From: Peptoclostridium acidaminophilum DSM 3953
Lineage (GTDB): Bacteria > Bacillota > Clostridia > Peptostreptococcales > Peptostreptococcaceae
NCBI RefSeq assembly: GCF_000597865.1
Contig: NZ_CP007452.1
Span: 1,743,183-1,807,182, forward strand
Reading direction: 5' to 3'
Length of the DNA stretch: 64,000 bases
Shown: piece by piece, positions 19,833 to 28,444 of the stretch
Layout: every line of letters starts with the position of its first letter
Numbering within the stretch: position 1 is the stretch's first letter
Notes under the pieces: generated by a model
The model's input: only the letters and a program-made list of their open reading frames with translations
What the model was told of the DNA's origin: nothing
Databases searched by the model: none
Made by a program: the position numbers and the translations under genes

Positions 19833-20717
19833 CTACTTTCTGCCTACCCCGTTTTCTCTGGCATAATAAAAAAGATACTGCTGAGCAAAGCCCGCCAGGT
19901 CTCCAAACCTTCCCAGGGCGAATTCACGCATTTTGTTAAGACTCATGTCTTCCTGGTTGTAGAGACTGCTTATAACCCTTTTTACCCATACATCGACTGG
20001 GAACGCATCAAATTTTTGGAGCGCAAAGAGCATTATGCAGTCCGCAACCTTTGGGCCCACTCCCGGAAGCCTCATAAGCTCCTTTCTGCATTCATGAGAA
20101 CCAAACTCCGCTAGCCTTTCCAGGTCTACATCCCTGTTGATTATCATGCTGCAGCTGTCCTTTATGTACTGCGCCCTGTAGCCCGCCTTGCAGTTGTCTA
20201 CGCATTTTTCATGGAACATGTGTATTGTCTCCGGGCTGGGAAAAGCGTAGAATTTTCTGCCCCCGTATTCTATTATCTCTTCATTTGCAAGATAAGAGAG
20301 AGTGTCTATAGTCTTTTTTATCTTTGGTATGGCGTTGTTTGCCGATATTATAAACGAGACAGTGGTTTCCCAGACATCTTGCTTTAGCAGCCTTATTCCG
20401 TATCCGAATTCAACCGATCTTTCAAGATGCTCGTCCAGCTTCCTAAGCTTTTCCTTTATGGCGGAATAGTCTCTCCCAATGTCGAAATAGTCCATCCAAA
20501 TGCCCTCAAAGTCAGACCGGCTTGTATTGTTAAATATCACTATGTCGCCTTCTTTTTTTACATTTAATACCCTGGAGTGTGCTACCCCGGTATAGGAACC
20601 GTCCTCCTCCCTGTCCCAGCGGAAGCACTGGCCGCATTCGAATATATGCCTTGGCTCAAAGTCATTTAAGCCGCTGACTATTATGCCCTTTTTTTCTTCG
20701 TATATCTTAAGTTCCAA
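19833..20717 (-). CDS. 8-oxoguanine DNA glycosylase / AP lyase (OGG1-type)
   Basis: Base-excision repair enzyme of the HhH-GPD superfamily. An N-terminal OGG domain (FECGQCFRWDREEDGSYTG) precedes the helix-hairpin-helix LMRLPGVGPKVADCIMLFALQKFDAFPVDVWVKR, which supplies the catalytic Lys (in GPKVAD, K for lyase activity) and Asp (PVDVW). The start is probably TTG 20717, with GGGAGGG six bases upstream; the longer reading starts without a site. About 295 aa. Confidence 0.9.
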   Translation of the reverse strand: MELKIYEEKKGIIVSGLNDFEPRHIFECGQCFRWDREEDGSYTGVAHSRVLNVKKEGDIVIFNNTSRSDFEGIWMDYFDIGRDYSAIKEKLRKLDEHLERSVEFGYGIRLLKQDVWETTVSFIISANNAIPKIKKTIDTLSYLANEEIIEYGGRKFYAFPSPETIHMFHEKCVDNCKAGYRAQYIKDSCSMIINRDVDLERLAEFGSHECRKELMRLPGVGPKVADCIMLFALQKFDAFPVDVWVKRVISSLYNQEDMSLNKMREFALGRFGDLAGFAQQYLFYYARENGVGRK

Positions 20718-20822
20718 AAGAATCCCTCCCACAAAAGCAAAATCAAGCCCTCCGCAAATCAGCAAAGGGCTTTAATTACATATTGATCCTTTAGTATTTT
20801 TGTAAAGCCATATTAAGGCCAG

Positions 20823-21038
20823 CTAAGCAGTTTCAATGCTTGTGACGCTGTAGCCCCACTCCTCAACTGCCGCTTTGATCGCCTCGTCCGAAACCTCTCT
20901 GTCCATCTGCACGATGGCTCTTTTTTCATCAAGGCTTACATCCACAGATATCACGCCCTCGAGCTCGCCTATGGCGCCTTTCACTCTGTTGACGCAGTGG
21001 CTGCAGCTCATGCCTTCTATATACACCAGCTTTCTCAT
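20823..21038 (-). CDS. copZ: Copper chaperone, HMA domain (CopZ type)
   Basis: A 71-aa single heavy-metal-associated domain with the Cu(I) site GMSCSHC (about 9-15) and the ferredoxin-like fold pattern typical of CopZ. It hands Cu(I) to the CopA ATPase encoded 37 bp upstream in the same orientation. No CsoR or CopY regulator is next to it. Confidence 0.92.
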   Translation of the reverse strand: MRKLVYIEGMSCSHCVNRVKGAIGELEGVISVDVSLDEKRAIVQMDREVSDEAIKAAVEEWGYSVTSIETA

Positions 21039-21075
21039 CGCTATTCCTCCCAGTAAAAATATAGTAAATGCCAGA

Positions 21076-23514
21076 CTACAGCTTCAGTCTCCTGAGCCTA
21101 AGCGCGTTCGTGACTACCGACACGGAGCTGAAAGCCATGGCCGCTCCTGCCAGCATGGGGCTAAGTAGCGGCCCGCCCCATATGTGAAGCACTCCTGCGG
21201 CTACCGGTATTCCCAGTGTGTTGTATACGAACGCCCAAAACAGGTTCTGCTTGACATTTCTTATCGTCTTTCTGCTCAGGTTTATGGCCCTTGCAACGTC
21301 AGATATGTCGCCCTTTATAAGCACTATATCTGCGGACTCTATTGCCACGTCAGTCCCCGAACCTATCGCTATGCCCACATCAGAGGCTGCAAGCGCAGGA
21401 GCGTCGTTTATTCCGTCGCCTACCATGGCGACTACTTTGCCTTCGTTTCTAAGCTCTTCTATCCTCTTAGCCTTGCCTTCAGGCAGCACACCTGCAAACA
21501 CCCTGCTTATTCCCGTCTTTTGTGCAATGGCGTTTGCCGTCACCTCGTTGTCGCCCGTTATCATTATTACTTCTATACCCATCTCCCTTAGCATTTCAAC
21601 AGCCTTTGGACTCGTATCCTTTATGACGTCGGCAACTGCAACTACGCCTATCACCGTATCGTCCAGAGCGCATATTATGATCGTCTTGCCCTGGGCTGCA
21701 AGCCTCCTGGCATCGTCGCCATTACCAAAAGGAATGTCCATTTCCAAAAGGAGCGCCTCGTTTCCAACCGCAACCCTTCTGCCCTCAAGAGTGTATCTTA
21801 TTCCCTTTCCAGGGACAGCCTCAAATCCCGAAACATCAGGTACTTGAACACCCAGGTCGCTTGCGTGCTGCAGTATGGCATCCGAGAGGGGATGCTCCGA
21901 GACCTTCTCGCCTGCTGCCACAATCCTTAAGAATTCAATTTCGCTAACGCCGTAGGTGAGCATGTCCGTGACCTTCGGCTTTCCAAGCGTTATCGTTCCC
22001 GTCTTGTCAAACACAACCGCATCGATCTTGTGGGCGGTCTCAAGCGCCTCGGCACTCTTAATGAGTATGCCGTTTTCCGCGCCCTTTCCTGTGCCCACCA
22101 TTATTGCGGTAGGCGTTGCCAGTCCAAGAGCGCACGGGCAGGCTATAACAAGCACGGAAATGAATATTGTAAGCGCAAAGACGCTGTCCTTTTCCGCCAA
22201 ATACCAGAGAGCAGCGGAAACTGCCGCTATTACCATTACAGCAGGCACGAAATATCCGGCAACTATGTCAGCCAGCTTTGCGATCGGCGCCTTCGAACCC
22301 TGGGCCTGCTGCACAAGCCTTATTATCTGCGAGAGCGCAGTATCCTTTCCTACCCTGGTGGCCTTGAACCTTATTGTGCCGTTTTTGTTTATTGTGCCAC
22401 CAGTGACGCTGCTGCCGGCGGTTTTCTCGACAGGTATGCTCTCGCCGGTTATCATGGATTCGTCCACTGCTGTGTAGCCGTAGACTACTGCTCCATCTAC
22501 AGGTATCCTCTCTCCCGGCTTTACAATCAGAGTGTCACCTATTTCGACTTCTTCTATTAAAATTTCCATCTCGCCGCCGTCTGCTGCCACAAGTGCCGTT
22601 TTAGGCTGCAAGCCCATAAGTTTTTTTATAGCCTCCGAGGTCCTGCCTCTTGATTTTGTCTCCAGGTATTTGCCAAGCATCACAAGCGCAATTATTATTC
22701 CCGCCGATTCGTAGTAAAGCCCATGCACATAATGCTCACCCATAATTATCATATACGTTGAGTAAACGCTGTATATTATGGCCGCTCCCGTGCCTATGGC
22801 CACCAGCGAATCCATGTTGGGGCTTTTTTTAAAAAGCGCCCTCAGGCCTACCGTGTAAAATTTCCTGCCTGATACCACTATTGGAATCAGCAGCGCCAGC
22901 TGGACTAGCGCAAAGCTTGCCGCATGGCTTTCAGGGCTTATTGAGCCAGGCAAAGGAAGCCCAAGCATGTGGCTCATGGCTATATATAGAAGTGGCAAGG
23001 CAAAGGCAATGGCCACTCTCACTCGTTTTCGCATATCTCTAGTCTGCCTATCCTTTTCATCCCTGTCCGTGTCGGCCACATCAAGACTTATTTCAAGAGG
23101 CTCATAGCCGGCATTTTTTATGGCCGACTTGATGCTCGATATTCTGACCTTGTCCGCATCGTAAACAACCTGGGCCGTTTCAGTTGCAATGTTTACACTG
23201 ACACTCTCAACACCGTCCAGCTTCTGGATCGATTTTTCAACTGCCCTAACACAAGACGCACAAGTCATACCTCGTATCGGTATCGATACTTCCCTTGTGT
23301 TTTCCTTGATGGATGCGCCGTATCCCCTGGCTTCCACGGCTTTAATTATATCCTCAGTCGTCAATTTGTCTTCATCATAATCAACCACCATGTTTTCAAG
23401 TGAAAGATTCACAACCGCGCTCTTTACGCCTTCCAACGCCAGAGCAGCCTTTTCTACCGTTCTTACGCATGCGGCGCAGGTCATTCCGGATATGTTGAAC
23501 TCTTTTTTGGCCAA
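21076..23514 (-). CDS. copA: Copper-exporting P1B-type ATPase
   Basis: Cu(I) efflux pump of the plasma membrane. Two N-terminal HMA domains (GMTCAACV, GMTCASCV) precede eight predicted membrane segments, the intramembrane CPC in VIACPCALGLATP, the phosphorylation site DKTGT, and GDGINDAPALAASDVG. I prefer TTG 23514 (MAKKEFNISGMTC) with AAGGTGG five bases upstream; a GTG at 23550 with AAGGGG only three bases away is the alternative. About 812 aa. Confidence 0.96.
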   Translation of the reverse strand: MAKKEFNISGMTCAACVRTVEKAALALEGVKSAVVNLSLENMVVDYDEDKLTTEDIIKAVEARGYGASIKENTREVSIPIRGMTCASCVRAVEKSIQKLDGVESVSVNIATETAQVVYDADKVRISSIKSAIKNAGYEPLEISLDVADTDRDEKDRQTRDMRKRVRVAIAFALPLLYIAMSHMLGLPLPGSISPESHAASFALVQLALLIPIVVSGRKFYTVGLRALFKKSPNMDSLVAIGTGAAIIYSVYSTYMIIMGEHYVHGLYYESAGIIIALVMLGKYLETKSRGRTSEAIKKLMGLQPKTALVAADGGEMEILIEEVEIGDTLIVKPGERIPVDGAVVYGYTAVDESMITGESIPVEKTAGSSVTGGTINKNGTIRFKATRVGKDTALSQIIRLVQQAQGSKAPIAKLADIVAGYFVPAVMVIAAVSAALWYLAEKDSVFALTIFISVLVIACPCALGLATPTAIMVGTGKGAENGILIKSAEALETAHKIDAVVFDKTGTITLGKPKVTDMLTYGVSEIEFLRIVAAGEKVSEHPLSDAILQHASDLGVQVPDVSGFEAVPGKGIRYTLEGRRVAVGNEALLLEMDIPFGNGDDARRLAAQGKTIIICALDDTVIGVVAVADVIKDTSPKAVEMLREMGIEVIMITGDNEVTANAIAQKTGISRVFAGVLPEGKAKRIEELRNEGKVVAMVGDGINDAPALAASDVGIAIGSGTDVAIESADIVLIKGDISDVARAINLSRKTIRNVKQNLFWAFVYNTLGIPVAAGVLHIWGGPLLSPMLAGAAMAFSSVSVVTNALRLRRLKL

Positions 23515-23595
23515 TGATTCCACCTTCTTTCCACAGGTATTATTTTGCACATACCCCTTAATGGTATTTTAGCCTCTGCAATAAAAAAAAGCAAG

Positions 23596-23955
23596 TTAAT
23601 TTCCTGCTTTTTCAAGTGCCTGTATAAGCTTTTGAGGATGCACCGGCTTTACTATGAAATCCAGCGCTCCTTTTTTTATCGCCTCTATTATCTTGCTGTG
23701 CTGCCCTATATCGGATATCATTATTATCTTGGCATCTGCATCTAGCTTCAGTATCTCTGCAAGCGCCTGTATTCCATCCATCCTCGGCATGTTGATGTCC
23801 ATTGTGACTATGTCAGGCCTTAGCTCCGCATACTTCTCAACTGCCTCTTTGCCGTCGCATGCGTATCCGGCCACCTCGAATCCGGCCTTCAAAATGTTTG
23901 CTGATATGAATTCCCTCATAAAAGCTGCGTCGTCTACTACAAGTATCTTCATCAT
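23596..23955 (-). CDS. Single-domain response regulator (CheY-like)
   Basis: A 119-aa receiver domain with no output domain. The acidic pocket is VVDDAAFMR (DD about 8-9), the phospho-acceptor Asp is in IVTMDINMPRMDG (about 53), and the Thr/Ser and Lys positions are IMISDIG and IVKPVHP. The FIVKPVHPQKLIQAL ending is of the CheY/CheB-receiver type. No kinase or chemotaxis gene is adjacent, so its partner is unknown. Confidence 0.93.
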   Translation of the reverse strand: MMKILVVDDAAFMREFISANILKAGFEVAGYACDGKEAVEKYAELRPDIVTMDINMPRMDGIQALAEILKLDADAKIIMISDIGQHSKIIEAIKKGALDFIVKPVHPQKLIQALEKAGN

Positions 23956-24127
23956 GTCACTTCCCTCTGGCTCTCAAGTATGTTTATTATGTACCGGCTG
24001 ACATTATATTTAGACAAACAATAAGACCGAATGCCAATAATAAATGTTACTGACGTTCAGTCATTTTTCCTTTCAACTAATCCTAATACATTTATACCGC
24101 AGATGCTTGCTTTTAAACCTTTTTTGA

Positions 24128-24161
24128 TCAAAAATAAGAGACTGCCTTATGGGCAGCCTCT
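24128..24161 (-). terminator. Terminator after the glutamate dehydrogenase gene
   Basis: AGAGGCTGCC and GGCAGTCTCT pair around a short loop and are followed by TATTTTTG on the minus strand, about 20 bp past the stop. Confidence 0.85.
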
Positions 24162-24182
24162 TTGATTGCTGTAATCTAAATA

Positions 24183-25529
24183 TTAATATACACCTTGAGC
24201 CATCATTGCTTCAGCAACTTTAAGGAATCCAGCTATGTTTGCACCGGCAACAAGGTTGTATCCGAATCCGTATTCTTCAGCAGCGCTCATAGCGTTGTTG
24301 TGTATGTCTATCATTATTTGATGCAGCTTAGCGTCAACTTCTTCAGCAGTCCAGTTGTATCTCATGCTGTTTTGTGACATTTCAAGAGCTGAAGTAGCAA
24401 CTCCACCGGCGTTGGCAGCCTTGCAAGGTCCAACTATTACGCCGTTTGATTGGAAGTACTCTATAGCGTCGTTTGTACATGGCATGTTGGCACCTTCAAC
24501 AACATACTTAGTGCCATTGGCAACTATAGTCTTAGCATCGTCTATTTTTATGTCGTTTTGGATAGCACATGGTATTACAAGGTCAGCTTTTACGCCCCAA
24601 GGCTTTTGTCCAGCAACGAACTCGCATCCGAACTTGTCAGAGTAGTCTTGAACTCTTGCACCTTTGTTTTCTTTAAGCATTTCAACAAGGTAGTCTATCT
24701 TCTCGTCAGTTGTTATACCTTCTGGATCGTGTATATATCCGTCTGGACCTGAAAGAGTTATAACTTTTCCGCCAAGGTCTCTAACCTTCTTGCAAACACC
24801 CCAAGCAACGTTTCCAAAGCCTGAAACTACAGCAGTCTTGCCTGCGAAATCAGTTCCTTCGTGCTTAAGTATTTCGTTAGCAAAGTAAGATATGCCATAT
24901 CCAGTAGCTTCCGGTCTTATCAAGCTTCCTCCGTAAGAAAGTCCCTTGCCTGTAAGAACTCCGTTTTCGAAAGCTCCTCTTATTCTTCTGTAGTGACCAT
25001 ATAGGAATCCTATCTCTCTTGCGCCAACACCTATATCTCCTGCTGGAACGTCAACATCTGGTCCTATATGTCTGTAAAGCTCAGTCATGAAGCTTTCGCA
25101 GAATCTTCTTATTTCGCCGTCAGATTTTCCTCTTGCATCGAAATCTGCTCCACCTTTACCTCCACCTATTGGAAGACCTGTTAGAGAGTTCTTAAGTATT
25201 TGCTCGAATCCAAGGAACTTTATTATTCCAAGGTATACAGTTGGGTGGAATCTAAGGCCGCCTTTGTATGGTCCTATAGCTCCGTTAAATTGTACTCTGA
25301 ATCCACGGTTAACTTGCACTTTGCCTTGATCGTCAACCCATGGCACTTTGAACATTATTTGTCTTTCTGGCTCGCAGAATCTCTCAAGAAGATTAGCTGC
25401 TTCCCATTCAGGATTTTTTTCAACTATCGGTCCTAGAGAAGATAGAACCTCTTCAACAGCTTGAATGAACTCGGGCTCACTGGCATTTCTTTGTTTTACT
25501 TTTTCCAATACGCTTTCAACGTAGCTCAT
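24183..25529 (-). CDS. gdhA: Glutamate dehydrogenase
   Basis: Reversible oxidative deamination of glutamate to 2-oxoglutarate, in the hexameric about 450-aa family that includes both NAD and NADP enzymes. It has the catalytic Lys in GPYKGGLRFHP and GGGKGGADFDARGKSD, and the coenzyme loop GFGNVAWG. I start it at ATG 25529 (MSYVESVLEKV): GAGGGGA lies seven bases upstream. The longer frame to 25631 runs through untranslated leader. Codon use is strongly biased, as for a highly expressed gene. Confidence 0.97.
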   Translation of the reverse strand: MSYVESVLEKVKQRNASEPEFIQAVEEVLSSLGPIVEKNPEWEAANLLERFCEPERQIMFKVPWVDDQGKVQVNRGFRVQFNGAIGPYKGGLRFHPTVYLGIIKFLGFEQILKNSLTGLPIGGGKGGADFDARGKSDGEIRRFCESFMTELYRHIGPDVDVPAGDIGVGAREIGFLYGHYRRIRGAFENGVLTGKGLSYGGSLIRPEATGYGISYFANEILKHEGTDFAGKTAVVSGFGNVAWGVCKKVRDLGGKVITLSGPDGYIHDPEGITTDEKIDYLVEMLKENKGARVQDYSDKFGCEFVAGQKPWGVKADLVIPCAIQNDIKIDDAKTIVANGTKYVVEGANMPCTNDAIEYFQSNGVIVGPCKAANAGGVATSALEMSQNSMRYNWTAEEVDAKLHQIMIDIHNNAMSAAEEYGFGYNLVAGANIAGFLKVAEAMMAQGVY

Positions 25530-25649
25530 CATTACATCCCCTCTTACTATTAATATTTTTGCATGTGGAACAATAGACAATCTCACTCCACATGATTTCC
25601 AACAAAATCCAATAAAAGAAGCAGAAAACATTTTCCTGTTGTTGATTAA

Positions 25650-25678
25650 ATTATAACATAGTGGGTTTTGTATGTAAA
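25650..25678 (-). promoter_or_regulatory. Promoter of gdhA
   Basis: TTTACA (25678-25673), 17-bp spacer, TATAAT (25655-25650), giving a leader of about 115 nt. Confidence 0.75.
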
Positions 25679-25951
25679 CAAGATAAATTTGATATTTTTA
25701 TATCAAATTGAAAAGGCTCATAATTATGTACTTTTTTGTATCTCAGTGTTTGAATATGTATTTAAAATTATCACAATCCAGTTTTGCATATGTGCAGAGT
25801 ATGTCGCGCTGCATAAATATTTATACCCGGGAAATTCCGAATAATCTTGCCTGTTTCATGACTCGTCCTTAACTAGCGGTTTTTTGTGGATTTTTGTCTG
25901 CAAATAGACAAACCACGTATACATTAATACTTGCATTTAATCGTTATTTTT
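25679..25951. other. Non-coding stretch upstream of gdhA with two palindromes
   Basis: It holds a perfect 10-bp inverted repeat AATTTGATAT-TTTT-ATATCAAATT (25686-25709), 7 bp upstream of the gdhA -35, a candidate operator. A GTGG-TTTGTC/GACAAA-CCAC hairpin lies near 25888-25915, after the P-loop gene. No coding signal is seen in the remainder. Confidence 0.5.
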
Positions 25952-26764
25952 TTATCCACAAAACACCCTTATTATTCTGATATCTACAACTTTAACGTTA
26001 ATAAGCGTCATTTCTTCAACCGACTCTGCAATTTCCGCCTGCAATCGCGCGGCTTCCACATGCATCCTGCAAAGACTGACACCAATTGTCACTTCTACAT
26101 CTATACCATCCTGGGCTTTTTGTATTTCTATACTATATACTTTCTGCACGCACTTTGATTTTTCAAGCTCGTGCCTTATAATTTGAATTATTGCCCTTTC
26201 GGATATGAAGTATTTTCCCAGATAGCTGAAAGTCGGCCTTATGAGCGTCTTTTCAAATTCTTTTATTTCATTTGTGTCTTTTGTTTTGAAAAACAGCTTA
26301 ACCGGATTTTTTATAATCCCCGAAAAATGACTCTTCAGCTCGAATGTGGGCAGCGGTACCGCATGTATGCCTTGAAGCGATCTTGTCGACTTGGCCTGAT
26401 ATATCTCCTGCTCGGAGGCGACATCGTATATCGAAATTTTTTCGTAGTCCCTTCCAATTCCAAGCCTCTCCATTATCTTGCTTATCATATTTTCAGATGT
26501 CCCAATTATAAGCAGCTTCTCTGGCTTTTGCTTTTCAAGCTCAAGCCTGACTTCGTTTTTTTGATCCTCATATTCGAATATGGCCCTTTTTACAGCCTCC
26601 ATGCTTGTCCTTGATCTCTTGGCGGAGGTGCCTGCAAGTATCTTTGCCTTATGTATGAGTATTCCATCGTCTATTATGTAGTCTATACCGTTTTCATACG
26701 CCACCATGAGAGCCCTGTAGCTTTTTCCGGTGCCGCTCGGCCCGATTAATGCGTATATCTTCAT
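25952..26764 (-). CDS. P-loop NTPase fused to an Asp23/Gls24-like domain
   Basis: A 270-aa protein. Walker A is GPSGTGKS (about 8-15) at the extreme N-terminus, with KLLIIGTSENM in a Walker-B-like position. The C-terminal third (from about FISERAIIQIIRHELEKSK) resembles the Asp23/Gls24 (DUF322) fold, with the typical DVEVTIGVSLCRMHVEAARLQAEIAESVEEMTLINVKVVDI pattern. The function of such clostridial fusions is unknown to me. It is 19 bp downstream of the PfpI-family gene, same strand. Confidence 0.7.
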   Translation of the reverse strand: MKIYALIGPSGTGKSYRALMVAYENGIDYIIDDGILIHKAKILAGTSAKRSRTSMEAVKRAIFEYEDQKNEVRLELEKQKPEKLLIIGTSENMISKIMERLGIGRDYEKISIYDVASEQEIYQAKSTRSLQGIHAVPLPTFELKSHFSGIIKNPVKLFFKTKDTNEIKEFEKTLIRPTFSYLGKYFISERAIIQIIRHELEKSKCVQKVYSIEIQKAQDGIDVEVTIGVSLCRMHVEAARLQAEIAESVEEMTLINVKVVDIRIIRVFCG

Positions 26765-26783
26765 ATGTCATTCCCTGTCTTGT

Positions 26784-27296
26784 TTAATCTATGAAGCTTA
26801 AAATTTCCTTCATGAATGCCGGAAGATCATGCGGATTTCTTGATGTTATTATGTTCCCGTCTCTTACCGCAGCCTTGTCCTCCCAGTGTGCCCCTGCATT
26901 GATGAGATCATCCTTTATTGCAGCTGTTGCTGTCATAGTGTGACCTTTTACAATATTCGAAGATATCATAACCCAGGGACCGTGACATATTGAAGCTACA
27001 AGCTTTCCCTGATTATAGATTTCCCGGACGAAGCTGCAAACCCTTTCGTTTCGCCTGAGCTTGTCGGGAGCCCAACCTCCAGGTATTATAACTCCATCGT
27101 AAGCCTTCGGCATTATATCTTCTATTGCCACATCTTTTCTTATGCTCAAGCCCTTCTTGCCCTTGTAGTAATCCCTGCCCCTTGAGCCGATTATTTCAGC
27201 CTTGCAGCCGGCTTCAATGAGCCTGAAATACGGATAGTACAGCTCGAGATCTTCGAAATCGTCTTCCACGAGTATTCCAATCCTCTTTTCATGCAT
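26784..27296 (-). CDS. DJ-1/PfpI family protein
   Basis: A 170-aa class I glutamine-amidotransferase-like protein. The nucleophile elbow is SICHGPW (Cys about 104), followed by GHTMTATAAIKDDLINAGA. IIPGGWAPDKLR and the C-terminal TSRNPHDLPAFMKEIL match the PfpI/YhbO branch, which has been described as protease or deglycase, though the true substrate is debated. It is transcribed away from the rex promoter and ahead of the P-loop gene. Confidence 0.92.
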   Translation of the reverse strand: MHEKRIGILVEDDFEDLELYYPYFRLIEAGCKAEIIGSRGRDYYKGKKGLSIRKDVAIEDIMPKAYDGVIIPGGWAPDKLRRNERVCSFVREIYNQGKLVASICHGPWVMISSNIVKGHTMTATAAIKDDLINAGAHWEDKAAVRDGNIITSRNPHDLPAFMKEILSFID

Positions 27297-27434
27297 CAGT
27301 CAGACCCTCCAAAATCAATTCCTTCCAAACATAATTTCATATACCCATAAATTCATAAAATAACACACACTTAAATTTATTCCGCTAAAAACACCCAAAA
27401 AAATCAAAAAATCTGTCATAGCGACAGATTTTTT

Positions 27435-28085
27435 TTATTCCTCCGGCAATTCGTGGCCGAGTTTTTTTTCATTTAGAAGGTATGAAAGCGTAAAAAGGCT
27501 CTCAGTCAGATGCACATTTTCAACTATTACGTCCTCTGGAAGCTCAAGGTCTACCGGAGCAAAATTCCATATTCCGCTTATGCCTGCGTCTGCAAGTTCA
27601 TTTGCAATGCTTTGAACTTTATCCTTTGGTATACATATTACTGCAATTTTTATGTTATTTGCTGTTACGTACTCCTTGATATCCTCTATGTCGAATATCT
27701 CAAGCTCTCTTATCTTGAGACCTATAAGCCTTGGATTGATGTCGAAAAGAGCTTTTATCCTGAATCCCGATGACCTGAAACCCGCATAATTGGCTATAGC
27801 CTGACCAAGGTTTCCAGCACCTATAATTATAGTATTATATTCCTCTTCAAGGCCCAGTATTGTACTTATCTCCTTGTAAAGTTCTTCCACATTGTAGCCG
27901 TATCCTTGCTGCCCGAAGCCACCGAAGTTATTAAGGTCCTGTCTTATTTGCGAGGCAGTGAACCCTATAATCTTGCTAAGCTCTTTGGAGGAAATTCTAT
28001 TTACATCCTTTTCGAGAAGATCCCTAAGATATCTATGATACTTCGGCAGTCTTCTAATTACGGCCATTGAAATTTTTCTAGACAT
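27435..28085 (-). CDS. rex: Redox-sensing transcriptional repressor Rex
   Basis: Represses fermentation and respiration genes and releases DNA when NADH/NAD+ rises. The N-terminal winged helix (VIRRLPKYHRYLRDLL, ISSKELSKIIGFTASQIRQDL) is followed by a Rossmann fold with IIGAGNLGQAIANY and a C-terminal domain-swapped helix. The start ATG 28085 has AGGTG six bases upstream. A Rex-type operator 34 bp before the start implies autoregulation. A hairpin with a T-run at about 27414-27438 overlaps the stop and probably terminates it. Confidence 0.97.
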   Translation of the reverse strand: MSRKISMAVIRRLPKYHRYLRDLLEKDVNRISSKELSKIIGFTASQIRQDLNNFGGFGQQGYGYNVEELYKEISTILGLEEEYNTIIIGAGNLGQAIANYAGFRSSGFRIKALFDINPRLIGLKIRELEIFDIEDIKEYVTANNIKIAVICIPKDKVQSIANELADAGISGIWNFAPVDLELPEDVIVENVHLTESLFTLSYLLNEKKLGHELPEE

Positions 28086-28118
28086 GAATTTCACCTACTC
28101 CGTTTTGAATTTTAAACT

Positions 28119-28136
28119 TTGTTACGATTATAACAA
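28119..28136. promoter_or_regulatory. Rex operator in the rex promoter region
   Basis: TTGTTA-N6-TAACAA is an 18-bp inverted repeat matching the family consensus TTGTTAANNNNTTAACAA in all outer positions. Its place just before rex indicates autorepression. Confidence 0.85.
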
Positions 28137-28253
28137 ATAACGCATGAATCGTCAATCGAATTTGTGATTAATTTGCTCTGCTGTGAATATTTATAAGCCT
28201 GATTTTCTCTATGATTTTTTTTGTTTCCATGGTTATTTTCAATAATATAACAC

Positions 28254-28282
28254 TTTACAATACCTGCAAGTGAAATTATATC
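28254..28282 (+). promoter_or_regulatory. Possible promoter of the ABC-F gene
   Basis: TTTACA (28254-28259), 17-bp spacer, TATATC (28277-28282). The roughly 155-nt leader to the ATG shows no hairpin with a T-run that I could find. The rest of the 28137-28444 spacer holds nothing recognisable. Confidence 0.45.
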
Positions 28283-28444
28283 ACACTTTGTTCTAATTTA
28301 AAAACAATTTTTGATAAAATTTTACGAACTTTATAATTACGACATTTGCTTGATCTTTATTGTCAGCTGGCTAAGATTTTGATATCCCAGCATCTTGAAT
28401 ATATCAGGCATTATCATTATAATTATCTTCTGGGGAGTGATTTT

